Source: JACCTI01 sp038237435 (GTDB taxonomy: Bacteria > Verrucomicrobiota > Verrucomicrobiia > Chthoniobacterales > UBA10450). Taken from it: a DNA stretch of 64,000 nucleotides. Shown here piece by piece: positions 18,339 to 27,040 of this stretch (position 1 is the stretch's first letter; every line of letters starts with the position of its first letter). The position numbers were made by a program, and so were the translations under genes. Location of the stretch: contig JBBRYT010000002.1 in the NCBI GenBank assembly GCA_038237435.1, forward strand, positions 248,001-312,000. Direction: 5' to 3'. The notes beneath the pieces are model-generated. The model was not told where the DNA came from and ran no database searches. It saw only the letters and a program-made list of their open reading frames with translations.

Positions 18339-20069
18339 ATGCCCGGCGCCGCTGATTTCGTCCAACGCACTGTCCACGCGCTCGAAGAAGGCGCCGGCGC
18401 CAAATGGGTCAAGATCGCGCTCACGGTTTTCGCCATTCTGGCGCTGAGCGTTTTTTATTTAGTGCACGAGTTCAAAGGATTCGCCACCTCGCAAGCCATG
18501 GATCAGGCGCAGATCGGTCGCAATCTCGCGCGCGGCGAAGGTTTCCGGACGCAAATGATTCGACCGCTCGCGGTCGGGCAATTGGAAGCGCACGGCAAAA
18601 ATGTGGCGGAGAAAATTTGGTACGATACCTACAACGCGCCGCTGCCACCGCTGGTCGATGCCATTGCGCTTAAGCCATTCAAATCCAGCTGGGCCATGAC
18701 GCCGCGCGACATCATTTATCCGGCCGAGAAAATTCTCGTCGGGCTGCAGGTGCTTCTCTTACTCGGCTCGGTCGTCATTCTTTATTTCATCGCCACGCTT
18801 CTTTTCGATGATCGACTGGCCGTGCTCGCGGCCTGGCTTGTTTTGTTATGCGACGCGCTCTGGCGTTACTCGATTTCCGGTCTGCCGCAGATGCTCCTAC
18901 TGTTTCTTTTCAACGGCACCCTTTACGTGCTGCTGCGCGCGATGTTAGCGCAAACGGGCGGTGGTCGGGTGGGTCTTTGGCTCGCGCTGGCCGGCGTCGG
19001 TTTCGGACTGCTCGCGCTCTCGCATGCGCTGACGATCTGGATCTTTCTCGGCGCATTCATTTTTTGCATCTTCCATTTCCGACCGCGCGGTTGGGCGGCA
19101 GTCATCATGCTAGCGACTTTCGCGGTTATCTATTCGCCGTGGCTAGTGCGCAATTACGCTGTGTGCGGCAATCCCGGCGGCGTGGCGATCTATTCCGTGC
19201 TGGACGGCATCAACCATCCCGAGGCGGGACACATGCGCCGGGTCGAGCTCGACCTGGCAGATGTCGGACTCGGGCATTTTAAGAATAAATTTACCGGCAA
19301 CACCGTTTTGCAGATCGGACGCGGGCTCGAATATTTCGGGTGGAGTTTTGTCGCGTTGATGTTTTTCGCCGGCTTGCTTCACATTTTTCGGAAACCCGAA
19401 ACCGCCGCGATGCGCTGGCTGGTTTTGTGCATGTGGGGTTTCGCATTTATCGGGATGTCGATCTACGGGCTGAGCGAAGAGCTCGGTGTAGCTGCGAACC
19501 AGTTACATCTGCTCTTCGTTCCGATCATGACCTGTTACGGGCTCGCCTATTTGCTGGTGCAGTGGAACCGGCTGGAAATAGAATTTCGGCTCGCGCGCAT
19601 CGGGTTTCTCACCTTGCTCTTCCTCATTTGTTCGGTGCCGATCGCATTCACTTTTCTCACCCCGACCACGCGCACCATTCGCTGGCCGCCCTACGTTCCG
19701 CCTTACATTGCCGTGTTGAATGCCTGGATGAAGCCGAATGAAGTTGTCGCTTCCGACATGCCGTGGGCCATCTCGTGGTATGCCGATCGCAAATCGCTCT
19801 GGCTCCCTGAGACGATCCATGCGTTCACCGAATTTAACGATTACAACACCTTCGGCGCGCCGGTGAACGGCCTTTATCTCACGCCGATCAGCGGCAGCCA
19901 GAATCGGCTCGGAGATATTTTGAAAGGCGAATATCGCGATTGGGCCGGCGTGATTACGCGCAATATCGATCTGCAAAAATTCCCGCTGAAATGGGCCACG
20001 CTCCTCGGGTTGGAAAACGAATGCGTCTTCTTCTCCGATCACGACCGGCAACGCATCGCGGTGCCCTAG
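18339..20069 (+). CDS. GT-C-like polytopic membrane glycosyltransferase
   Basis: 576 residues with about 10-12 TM segments. The first (about 24-44) is followed by a periplasmic loop containing MDQAQIGRNLARGEGF and YNAPLPPLVDAIAL. This matches the ArnT/PMT-type layout, where an acidic residue in the first loop is catalytic. The C-terminal soluble part contains SDMPWAISWYADRKSLWLP. It is 8 bp upstream of an acyltransferase gene, suggesting a joint role in building a surface glycan. Exact donor and acceptor unknown. Confidence 0.75.
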   Translation: MPGAADFVQRTVHALEEGAGAKWVKIALTVFAILALSVFYLVHEFKGFATSQAMDQAQIGRNLARGEGFRTQMIRPLAVGQLEAHGKNVAEKIWYDTYNAPLPPLVDAIALKPFKSSWAMTPRDIIYPAEKILVGLQVLLLLGSVVILYFIATLLFDDRLAVLAAWLVLLCDALWRYSISGLPQMLLLFLFNGTLYVLLRAMLAQTGGGRVGLWLALAGVGFGLLALSHALTIWIFLGAFIFCIFHFRPRGWAAVIMLATFAVIYSPWLVRNYAVCGNPGGVAIYSVLDGINHPEAGHMRRVELDLADVGLGHFKNKFTGNTVLQIGRGLEYFGWSFVALMFFAGLLHIFRKPETAAMRWLVLCMWGFAFIGMSIYGLSEELGVAANQLHLLFVPIMTCYGLAYLLVQWNRLEIEFRLARIGFLTLLFLICSVPIAFTFLTPTTRTIRWPPYVPPYIAVLNAWMKPNEVVASDMPWAISWYADRKSLWLPETIHAFTEFNDYNTFGAPVNGLYLTPISGSQNRLGDILKGEYRDWAGVITRNIDLQKFPLKWATLLGLENECVFFSDHDRQRIAVP

Positions 20070-20076
20070 AATTTCG

Positions 20077-20652
20077 ATGAGCGCGACGGCTGGCCGCGCG
20101 ATGTTTCGCCTGCGGGCCAATGGCGCCGCGGTCATCGCCGAAATGCGCACTCTCTGGTGGCGCATGCTCGGCATGCAGATCGCCGAAGGAACTTTGCTGC
20201 CGCGAGTTCACGTGACGTGGCCGCACCAGGTCTCGTTAGGCAACAATTGCCGGCTCGAGCACGACATCTACTTCAAGTTCGACGGCATCTACGCGAGCGG
20301 CCCATCGATTATTATCGGCGATCGCGTCTTTGTCGGCTTTGGTTGCGAATTCAATGTACGCCAGCGCGTGGAGATCGGCGCCGATTGTTTGATCGCGTCC
20401 GGGTGCAAGTTCATCGATCACGATCACGGGAGCGCGCACCGCGATTTGCCGATGAATCAACAACTCGACGGCGTAGAGGGAGCGATCATTCTCGAATCCG
20501 ATGTCTGGTTAGGCGCGAACGTCGTCGTCCTCAAGAATGTAACGATCGGTCGCGGATCTATCGTCGCCGCCGGTGCGGTCGTGACGGAGAACATTCCAGC
20601 CTACGAAATTTGGGGCGGCGTGCCCGCGCGGAAAATCGGTTTACGTACCTAA
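20077..20652 (+). CDS. Hexapeptide-repeat acyltransferase (WbbJ/CatB-like)
   Basis: 191 residues forming a left-handed beta-helix. Hexapeptide turns (IIIGDRVFVGFGCEFNVRQ, VEIGADCLIASGC, AIILESDVWLGANVVVLKN, VTIGRGSIVAAGAVVT) and IPAYEIWGGVPARKIG are typical of sugar O-acetyltransferases. The catalytic-type His is in FIDHDHG. It probably acetylates a surface polysaccharide sugar from acetyl-CoA. It follows the GT-C gene closely and precedes glmM, which supplies amino-sugar precursors. Confidence 0.88.
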   Translation: MSATAGRAMFRLRANGAAVIAEMRTLWWRMLGMQIAEGTLLPRVHVTWPHQVSLGNNCRLEHDIYFKFDGIYASGPSIIIGDRVFVGFGCEFNVRQRVEIGADCLIASGCKFIDHDHGSAHRDLPMNQQLDGVEGAIILESDVWLGANVVVLKNVTIGRGSIVAAGAVVTENIPAYEIWGGVPARKIGLRT

Positions 20653-20675
20653 CGAAGCGCGGTTCAATCTCCTTC

Positions 20676-22061
20676 GTGACGCAGCGGAATAAGCTTTTCG
20701 GAACGGACGGGGTTCGCGGAGTGGCGAACGTCGAACCGGTTACCGCGGAGACTGCGCTCAAGCTTGGCCGCGCTGCTGCGCACGTTTTCACCAAACTCAA
20801 TCCGCGCGAACATCCCTCGGGCGCGCGCCCGAAAATTGTTCTCGGCAAAGACACGCGTCTTTCCGGCTACATGTTGGAGAACGCGCTCGTCGCCGGCATC
20901 ACTTCGCTAGGCGTCGATGTTCTCGTCATTGGCCCGCTCCCGACCCCGGGCGTCGCTTACATCACACGCTCGCTCCGCGCCGACGCGGGCATTGTCCTCT
21001 CCGCTTCGCATAATTCCTACGAAGACAACGGCATCAAATTTTTTCGGCACGACGGTTACAAGCTCGACGATCAGATTGAAGAACAAATCGAGCAGCTGGT
21101 TTTTTCCGGCGAGATTGATTCGGTTCGACCAACCGCAAAAAAAATCGGTCGCGCGCGACGCATTGATGATGCGCTCGGTCGTTACGTTGAATTTGCCAAA
21201 GCGAGTTTTCCCCGCGGCATGTCGCTGGAGAAAATGCGCATCGCCGTCGATGTCGCGAACGGCGCGGCCTACAAATCGACGCCGTGCATTCTGCGCGAGC
21301 TCGGGGCGGACCTGATCGTCGCGCACAACGAACCGAACGGAACCAACATCAACGCCGATTGCGGCAGCACTCATCCGCAGGAAATTCAGCGCATCGTCAA
21401 AGAAACGGGCGTGGATATCGGCATCACCCATGACGGCGATGCCGATCGCGTCCTCCTTTGCGATGAGAAAGGGGAAATTGTTGATGGCGACGAGATTCTC
21501 GCGATCGCCGCGACGGACTTGTTGGGCACGGGACGCTTGCGTGAAAATACCCTGGTCGCGACGGTCATGAGCAACTTCGGACTCGACGAAGCGATCAACT
21601 CTGCCGGTGGAAAAGTTCTGCGCACGAAAGTTGGCGACCGTTACGTCATCGAAGAAATGGTGAAGCGCGATCTGAATGTCGGCGGGGAACAGAGCGGACA
21701 CATGATTTTTCGCGACTTCGGCACGACGGGCGACGGCATCGTTTGCGCGCTGCAAATTTTGCGCATCATGAAATCGACCGGCAAACCCCTCAGCGAACTG
21801 AAGCGTTGTCTGTCGAAATATCCGCAGGCGCAGCGCAATTTGAAAGTGAAAGAAAAACCGCCGCTGGAAAAACTGCCGGATGTAATGAAGCTGGTCGGTG
21901 ACGCCGAGAAAGAGCTGAACGGCAAAGGACGTGTCTTGCTGCGCTACTCGGGCACGGAGCCGAAAATTCGTTTACTTATCGAAGGACGCGAGCTGTCGCA
22001 GATCGATCGCCAGGCCGATCGCATTGCGGAGGCGATTCAATCAGCGATCGGGCTCAACTGA
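20676..22061 (+). CDS. glmM: Phosphoglucosamine mutase
   Basis: Interconverts glucosamine-6-phosphate and glucosamine-1-phosphate on the route to UDP-GlcNAc. The GTG start at 20676 gives MTQRNKLFGTDGVRGVAN and a 461-residue protein, close to the usual 445-460. A longer open frame upstream overlaps the acyltransferase and is rejected. Key motifs: GTDGVRG, active-site serine in LSASHNSYEDNGIKFF, metal-binding THDGDADRVLL, GGEQSGHMI and RYSGTEPKIRLL. Its TGA shares one base with the scpB ATG (TGATG), so the two are coupled. A motif variant, CCTAACGAA, lies just upstream (20648). Confidence 0.96.
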   Translation: MTQRNKLFGTDGVRGVANVEPVTAETALKLGRAAAHVFTKLNPREHPSGARPKIVLGKDTRLSGYMLENALVAGITSLGVDVLVIGPLPTPGVAYITRSLRADAGIVLSASHNSYEDNGIKFFRHDGYKLDDQIEEQIEQLVFSGEIDSVRPTAKKIGRARRIDDALGRYVEFAKASFPRGMSLEKMRIAVDVANGAAYKSTPCILRELGADLIVAHNEPNGTNINADCGSTHPQEIQRIVKETGVDIGITHDGDADRVLLCDEKGEIVDGDEILAIAATDLLGTGRLRENTLVATVMSNFGLDEAINSAGGKVLRTKVGDRYVIEEMVKRDLNVGGEQSGHMIFRDFGTTGDGIVCALQILRIMKSTGKPLSELKRCLSKYPQAQRNLKVKEKPPLEKLPDVMKLVGDAEKELNGKGRVLLRYSGTEPKIRLLIEGRELSQIDRQADRIAEAIQSAIGLN

Positions 22062-22693
22062 TGACACTCGCGCAAGTAATAGAGGCTTTGCTTTTCAGCG
22101 CGCAAAAACCGCTAACCACGCGCGAGATGAAGGATGCAATTAAAGGCGCGGGGGATTCGGATGAACTCTTGCCTAACGAGTTCGCGAAAGTGACCGAGGC
22201 CAACATTTCAGCGGCGCTCGAGCAGTTGAAAGTCGAATACATCGAGCAGCAACATGCATTTCAACTAGTGGAAAAAGCGGAAGGCTGGCAGCTGGCGAGT
22301 GAACCGGCTTACGCGCAATGGGTTCGCCAGCTTTTTCCCGCGTCGAAACCGCATCGTCTTACGCCCCCGTCGCTGGAGACGTTGGCGATTATTGCTTACC
22401 GCCAACCGATTACACGCGCCGATGTCGAAGCAGTTCGTGGTGTCGCTGTCGAAGGCGTGTTGCAAAATTTAATGGAGCGCGGTCTGGTCAGGATCGCCGG
22501 CCGCGCCGAAGTGCCGGGGCGTCCACTACTCTACGAAACGACGCAGTTTTTCCTGGAACATTTTGGCCTGCGGAATCTCGACGAATTGCCGAACGCGGAC
22601 GAACTGCGAAAGCGTTATCTCCCGACTGCGCCCAAACCAGAAGAGCCAGCCGTGGCGGAGCCCGAAGCGGCCGCCGTGCCTAACGAGAGCTAG
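22061..22693 (+). CDS. scpB: Segregation and condensation protein B
   Basis: 210 residues. Kleisin-associated winged-helix protein that works with ScpA and SMC in chromosome condensation. Family pattern: N-terminal VIEALLFSAQKPLT, then LASEPAYAQWV, the ETLAIIAYRQPITRADVEAVRGV block, GRPLLYETT and FLEHFGLRNLDELP. The PNE in LLPNEF and the last residues VPNES are both encoded by GCCTAACGAGT copies (22172, 22679). The coupling with glmM is unusual, since scpB more often follows scpA, which is not in the window. Confidence 0.95.
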   Translation: MTLAQVIEALLFSAQKPLTTREMKDAIKGAGDSDELLPNEFAKVTEANISAALEQLKVEYIEQQHAFQLVEKAEGWQLASEPAYAQWVRQLFPASKPHRLTPPSLETLAIIAYRQPITRADVEAVRGVAVEGVLQNLMERGLVRIAGRAEVPGRPLLYETTQFFLEHFGLRNLDELPNADELRKRYLPTAPKPEEPAVAEPEAAAVPNES

Positions 22694-22695
22694 AA

Positions 22696-23715
22696 CTAAA
22701 CGCGCGTCAGTTCGCGGCGCGGCAATGTCTCCGTGGTCGGCCGTTCGAAATCGGAATCGTCCATGCCAATTTTCTTCATCTCCACTTTGATGAAGCTGAG
22801 GACGACCGGCGCGAGAATCATTCCCGGAATTCCCATGAGCTGCTCGCCGATGAGCAGCGCGAGCAAGGTCAGCCACATCGGATTTTGAATGCGGCCGCCG
22901 ATGATGCGGCTGTTCAGGAAATATTCTAACTTGTGCACGAGGACGAGAAAGATGAGCGCGGCGCCGGCGAGTTTTGGCGAGGCGATGAAGGCGATGCAGA
23001 CAATAATGGTGTTGCTGATGACGTTGCCCACGATGGGCAGGAGTCCGCAAATGAAAGTGAGAATCATCACGAGCGTGGCATAACGCAGACCGGAAACGAA
23101 AAGGAACACGGCCGTGAAAGCGGTGTTGATGGCGGAGATGATAATCTGCGCGCCGATGACCGTTTCGAAGCTGGAATAAAACGACGCAAACCGTTCTTTG
23201 ATCCGGCCGGTGTAATAGGAATACAAATCGAGGGGACCGGCGCGCCCGTGTCGCTTCGATTCAAAATCCGGATTCAGGAAAATCCCGATCGCGACCACGA
23301 TGCCGATAATCAGAAAGACAAATTCCTTAGTCGCGACCCGGACGTATTTGCTCAACTGACCAAACGCATCGCGCACGCTATCGAGCGTGAGGGCTTTGAG
23401 ACTTTCCATGTCGGTGAACGGCGGCTCGATTCCGTGGTCCTGCGTGAATTTCACCACGCGCGGAATGGATTGCTCGGCAATTTCGGGAAAGGCGCGCGCG
23501 CCTTTGGTAATGAAAATCACGAAGCCGGCAAAAACGGCGGCAAAGAGAATCAGGAATAACGTGAGCGCGAGCCAGCGGCGTCCGGCGAAAGCAAATTTCG
23601 TCAGCGCCAGATAACAAAAAAGCGCGGCGATAAACGGCGTGCCCAAGCCGAGGGCGGCGACCAAAATCAAGAGCAGCGCAAAGACTGCGTAGGAAATTGC
23701 GACGGGGCGTTGCAT
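22696..23715 (-). CDS. AI-2E family (PerM-like) permease
   Basis: 339 residues from ATG 23713-23715 (MQRPVAISYAVF), which opens directly with a TM helix; the longer upstream frame adds 55 low-quality residues and is rejected. About eight TM segments: a pair at the N-terminus, a soluble loop with FPEIAEQSIPRVVKF, then C-terminal helices carrying ISAINTAFTAVFLFV, FICGLLPIVGN and LIGEQLMGIPGMILAP. This last block is the conserved end of the AI-2E/PerM family. Some relatives export autoinducer-2 or act as antiporters; the substrate is unknown here. Divergent from the lemA-like gene. Confidence 0.9.
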   Translation of the reverse strand: MQRPVAISYAVFALLLILVAALGLGTPFIAALFCYLALTKFAFAGRRWLALTLFLILFAAVFAGFVIFITKGARAFPEIAEQSIPRVVKFTQDHGIEPPFTDMESLKALTLDSVRDAFGQLSKYVRVATKEFVFLIIGIVVAIGIFLNPDFESKRHGRAGPLDLYSYYTGRIKERFASFYSSFETVIGAQIIISAINTAFTAVFLFVSGLRYATLVMILTFICGLLPIVGNVISNTIIVCIAFIASPKLAGAALIFLVLVHKLEYFLNSRIIGGRIQNPMWLTLLALLIGEQLMGIPGMILAPVVLSFIKVEMKKIGMDDSDFERPTTETLPRRELTRV

Positions 23716-23803
23716 GTAAAATTCCGCTGCGAAGAATACCGCGGAACTTACCGGCGCGCACGCGCATTGACTTGCCGGAGCGATTGGCGAACGTCTCGCA
23801 TCT

Positions 23804-24475
23804 ATGAAAACATTCACGTCGAGATGCGGCGGGTTATTGATCGCGCTGGTTGCGCTCCACGGGTTGACCGGCTGCGGCACCTACAACCGGCTGGTCGTGC
23901 TGGAACAAAACGTGAACAAGAAATGGGCCGACGTGCAGTCGGTTTATCAACGTCGCGCCGATCTCATTCCGAATCTCGTTAACACCGTGCAAGGCGAGGC
24001 GAATTTCGAGAAATCAACCCTGACCGAAGTGACGAATGCGCGTGCCAGTGTCGGCCGTGTGCAGCTCGACCCGAACAAGGCGCCAACCGACGCGGCGCAA
24101 CTGCAGCAATTCCAGGAAGCGCAGGGACAATTGAGTAACGCGCTCTCGCGTTTGCTGGTAGTTAGCGAAAATTATCCGCAGCTTCGAGCGACGGAAGGTT
24201 TCCAGACTTTGCAGGCGCAACTCGAAGGAACCGAAAATCGGATCTCCGTGGAGCGAAATAATTTCAACGCCGCGGTGCAGGACTACAACACCGCGCTGGG
24301 AACTTTCCCGACCAACATGCTGAACAAGATGTTTGGTTTTCAGGCGAGGCCGTTCTTCAACGCCCAACCGGGATCGGAAAAAGCGCCGGCGGTGAATTTC
24401 GGAAACTTCGGCAATGCGCCAAGTGTGCCGCCGGCTACGACTCGTCCAGCCGCAAGCGTCGCGCCGACACCCTGA
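23804..24475 (+). CDS. LemA family lipoprotein
   Basis: 223 residues. The signal sequence ends with lipobox LTGC (Cys about residue 24), followed by the LemA core: LVVLEQNVNKKWADVQSVYQ, RRADLIPNLVNTVQG, SVERNNFNAAVQDYN and the C-terminal FPTNMLNKMFGFQARPFF. The rest is Pro/Ala-rich. LemA proteins are helical membrane-anchored proteins of unclear function. They are commonly encoded with TPM-domain proteins, as here with the next two genes. Confidence 0.94.
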   Translation: MKTFTSRCGGLLIALVALHGLTGCGTYNRLVVLEQNVNKKWADVQSVYQRRADLIPNLVNTVQGEANFEKSTLTEVTNARASVGRVQLDPNKAPTDAAQLQQFQEAQGQLSNALSRLLVVSENYPQLRATEGFQTLQAQLEGTENRISVERNNFNAAVQDYNTALGTFPTNMLNKMFGFQARPFFNAQPGSEKAPAVNFGNFGNAPSVPPATTRPAASVAPTP

Positions 24476-24500
24476 TTTTACCTAACGACTCCTGAAGCGT

Positions 24501-24622
24501 GTCATCCTGAGCGAAGTCGAAGGATCTCACGCTAGGAGGGAAACCTTCATGAACGCGCGCGCGCTGAATGCTCGGTTGCGAGACCCCTCGCTCTTGTCCT
24601 GCGGGACGCGGCTCGGGATGAC
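24501..24622. repeat. Dispersed inverted-repeat element, family 1 copy C
   Basis: Bounded by GTCATCCTGAG (24501) and CTCGGGATGAC (ending 24622), with AAGGATCTCAC and GAGACCCCTC internal arms. Its right arm overlaps the start region of the TPM gene; the ATG at 24618-24620 is part of the arm. A motif variant, CCTAACGACTCC, lies just upstream (24481). Confidence 0.8.
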
Positions 24623-25370
24623 AGTTGCATTGGTTTTTCTAGCACTCGTTAGGCTAAACGCGGCGGAAGTCATGCCGCCGAAGCCGGATCGTTACTTCAA
24701 CGATTATGCCGGCGTTGTTTCAAGAGATGCGGCGGCGCGTTTCAACGAACAGCTCGCGCAGTTCGAGCGCGATACTACCAATCAAGTGTTGGTCGCGATC
24801 TTTCCGAAGATGCAGACCGATTCGGACATCGCGGATTACACGCAACGCATTGCGCAGTCGTGGGGTGTCGGACAAAAAGATCGGCGCAACGGCGCCGTGC
24901 TTTTCGTCTTTAAGGATGATCGCAAAATGTTCATTCAGGTCGGCTACGGTTTGGAAGGCGCGCTCCCGGATGCAACGGCTTTTGATATTACCGAGCGTCA
25001 CATCAAACCGAAATTTCGCGCCGGGGATTACGAAGGTGGACTCGCCACGGGCATCGACCTGATCGGAAAGGCGATTCTCGGCGAATACAAAGGGACCGGC
25101 AAGACCCTCGCCGAAAATGACAAAGGAAATTTTGTCGAGACGAGCGTTATTCCGTTCGTGCCGTTCATAATTTTTTTCTTCATCTTAATGATGATCGCGC
25201 GACGATCGAAGCGGCGCGGCTGGGGTTACACCGGAATGGGCGGACCATTTATCGGTGGTTGGGGCGGCGGCGGCGGCGGCTGGTCGGGCGGGTCGTCCGG
25301 CGGCGGCTTCAGCGGATTTAGCGGGGGTGGTGGAAGTTTTGGCGGAGGCGGGGCCGGCTCGAGTTGGTGA
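24618..25370 (+). CDS. TPM-domain membrane protein with glycine-rich tail
   Basis: 250 residues from ATG 24618, which opens a short signal peptide (MTVALVFLALVRLNAAE). An in-frame ATG at 24549 would add 23 residues encoded wholly by the inverted repeat, and is possible but less likely. The TPM (PF04536-type) domain shows YFNDYAGVVS, WGVGQKDRRNGAVLFVFKDD, IQVGYGLEGALPDA and FRAGDYEGGLATGI. A TM helix (VPFIIFFFILMMIA) and a Gly/Ser-rich C-terminus follow. Family members include thylakoid acid phosphatase-like proteins. It forms a LemA-TPM-TPM cluster. Confidence 0.9.
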   Translation: MTVALVFLALVRLNAAEVMPPKPDRYFNDYAGVVSRDAAARFNEQLAQFERDTTNQVLVAIFPKMQTDSDIADYTQRIAQSWGVGQKDRRNGAVLFVFKDDRKMFIQVGYGLEGALPDATAFDITERHIKPKFRAGDYEGGLATGIDLIGKAILGEYKGTGKTLAENDKGNFVETSVIPFVPFIIFFFILMMIARRSKRRGWGYTGMGGPFIGGWGGGGGGWSGGSSGGGFSGFSGGGGSFGGGGAGSSW

Positions 25371-25376
25371 GTCGAA

Positions 25377-25814
25377 ATGCGCTCGAAGGAATTTCTAACT
25401 CGTCTGGATCACGACCGGATCGTCGCCGCGATCGCATCGGCGGAGGCGAAAACATCGGGCGAAATCCGGCTCTACATTCAGCGCGGTGAAATCGCGCGCG
25501 ATCCGTTACCGGTGGCGCAGAAAAAATTTCAGGATCTGAAAATGCACAAGACGGCAGGCCGCAACAGCATTCTCATTTTCGTGGCACCGCGTGCGCAAAA
25601 ATTCGCCGTGGTGGGCGACGAAGCTGTTCATCAAAAATGTGGCGACGAATTTTGGAAGCAACTGGTCGATGAAATGCAGGCGCATTTCAAAAAAGAGAAT
25701 TTCACCGAAGCGTTGATTCATGGAATCGCGAACGCTGGAACCCTTCTCGCTCGTTCTTTTCCGCGCCGATCGACCGATCGCAACGAGTTGCCCGACACGA
25801 TCATCGAAGAATAA
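25377..25814 (+). CDS. TPM-domain protein, short form
   Basis: 145 residues with no signal peptide or TM segment. It resembles the TPM domain in reduced form: IASAEAKTSGEIRLYIQRG, AQKKFQDLKMHKTAGRNSILIFVAP, FAVVGDEAVHQKCG and FTEALIHGIANAGTLLA. It begins six bases after the larger TPM gene stop and so is probably co-transcribed with lemA and TPM; it may be the cytoplasmic partner. Confidence 0.88.
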   Translation: MRSKEFLTRLDHDRIVAAIASAEAKTSGEIRLYIQRGEIARDPLPVAQKKFQDLKMHKTAGRNSILIFVAPRAQKFAVVGDEAVHQKCGDEFWKQLVDEMQAHFKKENFTEALIHGIANAGTLLARSFPRRSTDRNELPDTIIEE

Positions 25815-25888
25815 AGCCGCCGCTTGCAAAACGGCGCTGATCGTGTTGATTCCACGTCCCGCAGCGAGTTTTTAGAAGCTGCGCCGTT

Positions 25889-25945
25889 GGTCCCTGGGAC
25901 TCCGTCATCGGACGGAAGCCGTTACTCGCCAGGGGTAACCCGGCG
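25889..25945 (+). promoter_or_regulatory. Structured leader before rpoA with mutually exclusive hairpins
   Basis: Within the 155-bp gap before rpoA, one fold pairs GGTCCCTGG (25889-25897) with CCAGGG...ACC (25929-25940), enclosing a perfect TCCGTC-ATCG-GACGGA hairpin (25901-25916). An alternative fold pairs GCCGTTAC (25918-25925) with GTAACCCGGC (25935-25944, one bulge). The two compete for the CCAGGGGTAAC strand, as in attenuators. Seen by eye; no known leader family recognised. Confidence 0.35.
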
Positions 25946-25969
25946 CGTCAGAAAAGGAAAAGGCCCACT

Positions 25970-27007
25970 ATGCCAGTTCGTTACGGTCGTTTTGAAATGC
26001 CGAAGACCCTCACCAAAGTTGAGGACGGCTCCTCTGAAACCTACGCCAAGTTCGTTGCCGAGCCCTTTGAAGCCGGCTATGGACACACGGTTGGAAATTC
26101 GCTCCGCCGAGTTTTGCTTTCGTCACTCGAAGGTGCCGCTATCACCGCGGTGAAAATCACCGGTGCGCAACATGAATTCGCCACTCTTCCCGGGGTAGTC
26201 GAAGACGTGACCGACATCGTGCTCAACTTGAAGCGGATCAAATTCAAGGCCGCGGAACACGAGCCGCGCAAACTTTCGCTTTCGATAAACAAGGAAGGCG
26301 AAGTCACCGCGAACGACATTCAGCTCGCGCAAGGGTTCGAGGTTTTGAATCCCAAGCAGCTCATCTGCACCCTCGATAAGAAGCATAAGTTCGACATGGA
26401 ACTAGAAGTGCGCGTCGGCCGCGGTTTTGCCACGGGCGATGAGAATAAGCGTGCTGATCAACCGATCGGTCTCATTCCGATTGATTCTATTTTCTCGCCG
26501 GTTACACGCGTGAAATACGCGGTGGAAAACACCCGCGTCGGTCAGCGTACCGATTACGACAAGCTCGTCCTCGAAGTCTGGACCGACGGTCGTCTTACTC
26601 CGGACGACGCGTTGCTCCAGGCCTCCGCCATTCTGCGCCACCACCTCGATGTCTTCGTTAATTTCAACGAAGACGTGATCGAGTTCGACGAAACGCCAGC
26701 TGGGGTTTCCGAAGAAAACATGAAGCTGAAGAAGCTTCTCAACATGAGCGTGAACGAAATCGAACTCAGTGTCCGTGCGGCCAATTGCTTGAACAACGCC
26801 AACATCACGACCGTGGGTCAGCTCGCGCAAAAATCGGAAGCCGAGATGCTGAAGTATCGCAACTTCGGCAAGAAATCGCTCAACGAAATCAAGGACAAGC
26901 TGCAACAGCTCGGCCTTGGTCTTGGGATGAAGTTCGATCCAGGTTTGGTTGAAATCCCAGTCGGTGTGGACGGCGCGAGCATGAATGGCGCAGCCGATCA
27001 CGAATAA
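25970..27007 (+). CDS. rpoA: RNA polymerase alpha subunit
   Basis: 345 residues. The N-terminal dimerisation domain has FVAEPFEAGYGHTVGNSLRRVLLSSLEGAAI, and the C-terminal domain has LNMSVNEIELSVRAANCL, MLKYRNFGKKSLNEIKDKL and LGLGMKF (UP-element and activator contact). ATG start at 25970 with GGAAAAGG upstream. In most bacteria rpoA follows rpsM, rpsK and rpsD in the alpha operon; here only rplQ is attached and an unrelated TPM gene lies upstream. No exact motif copies fall in it. Confidence 0.98.
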   Translation: MPVRYGRFEMPKTLTKVEDGSSETYAKFVAEPFEAGYGHTVGNSLRRVLLSSLEGAAITAVKITGAQHEFATLPGVVEDVTDIVLNLKRIKFKAAEHEPRKLSLSINKEGEVTANDIQLAQGFEVLNPKQLICTLDKKHKFDMELEVRVGRGFATGDENKRADQPIGLIPIDSIFSPVTRVKYAVENTRVGQRTDYDKLVLEVWTDGRLTPDDALLQASAILRHHLDVFVNFNEDVIEFDETPAGVSEENMKLKKLLNMSVNEIELSVRAANCLNNANITTVGQLAQKSEAEMLKYRNFGKKSLNEIKDKLQQLGLGLGMKFDPGLVEIPVGVDGASMNGAADHE

Positions 27008-27040
27008 TAGCACGCGTTAGGCGCGAGGGAGGATCATCTC

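Noticed and set aside
20157..20675. Long N-terminal extension of glmM
   Set aside because: It overlaps the hexapeptide acyltransferase in another frame and reads as Arg-rich shadow; the GTG at 20676 gives the normal length.
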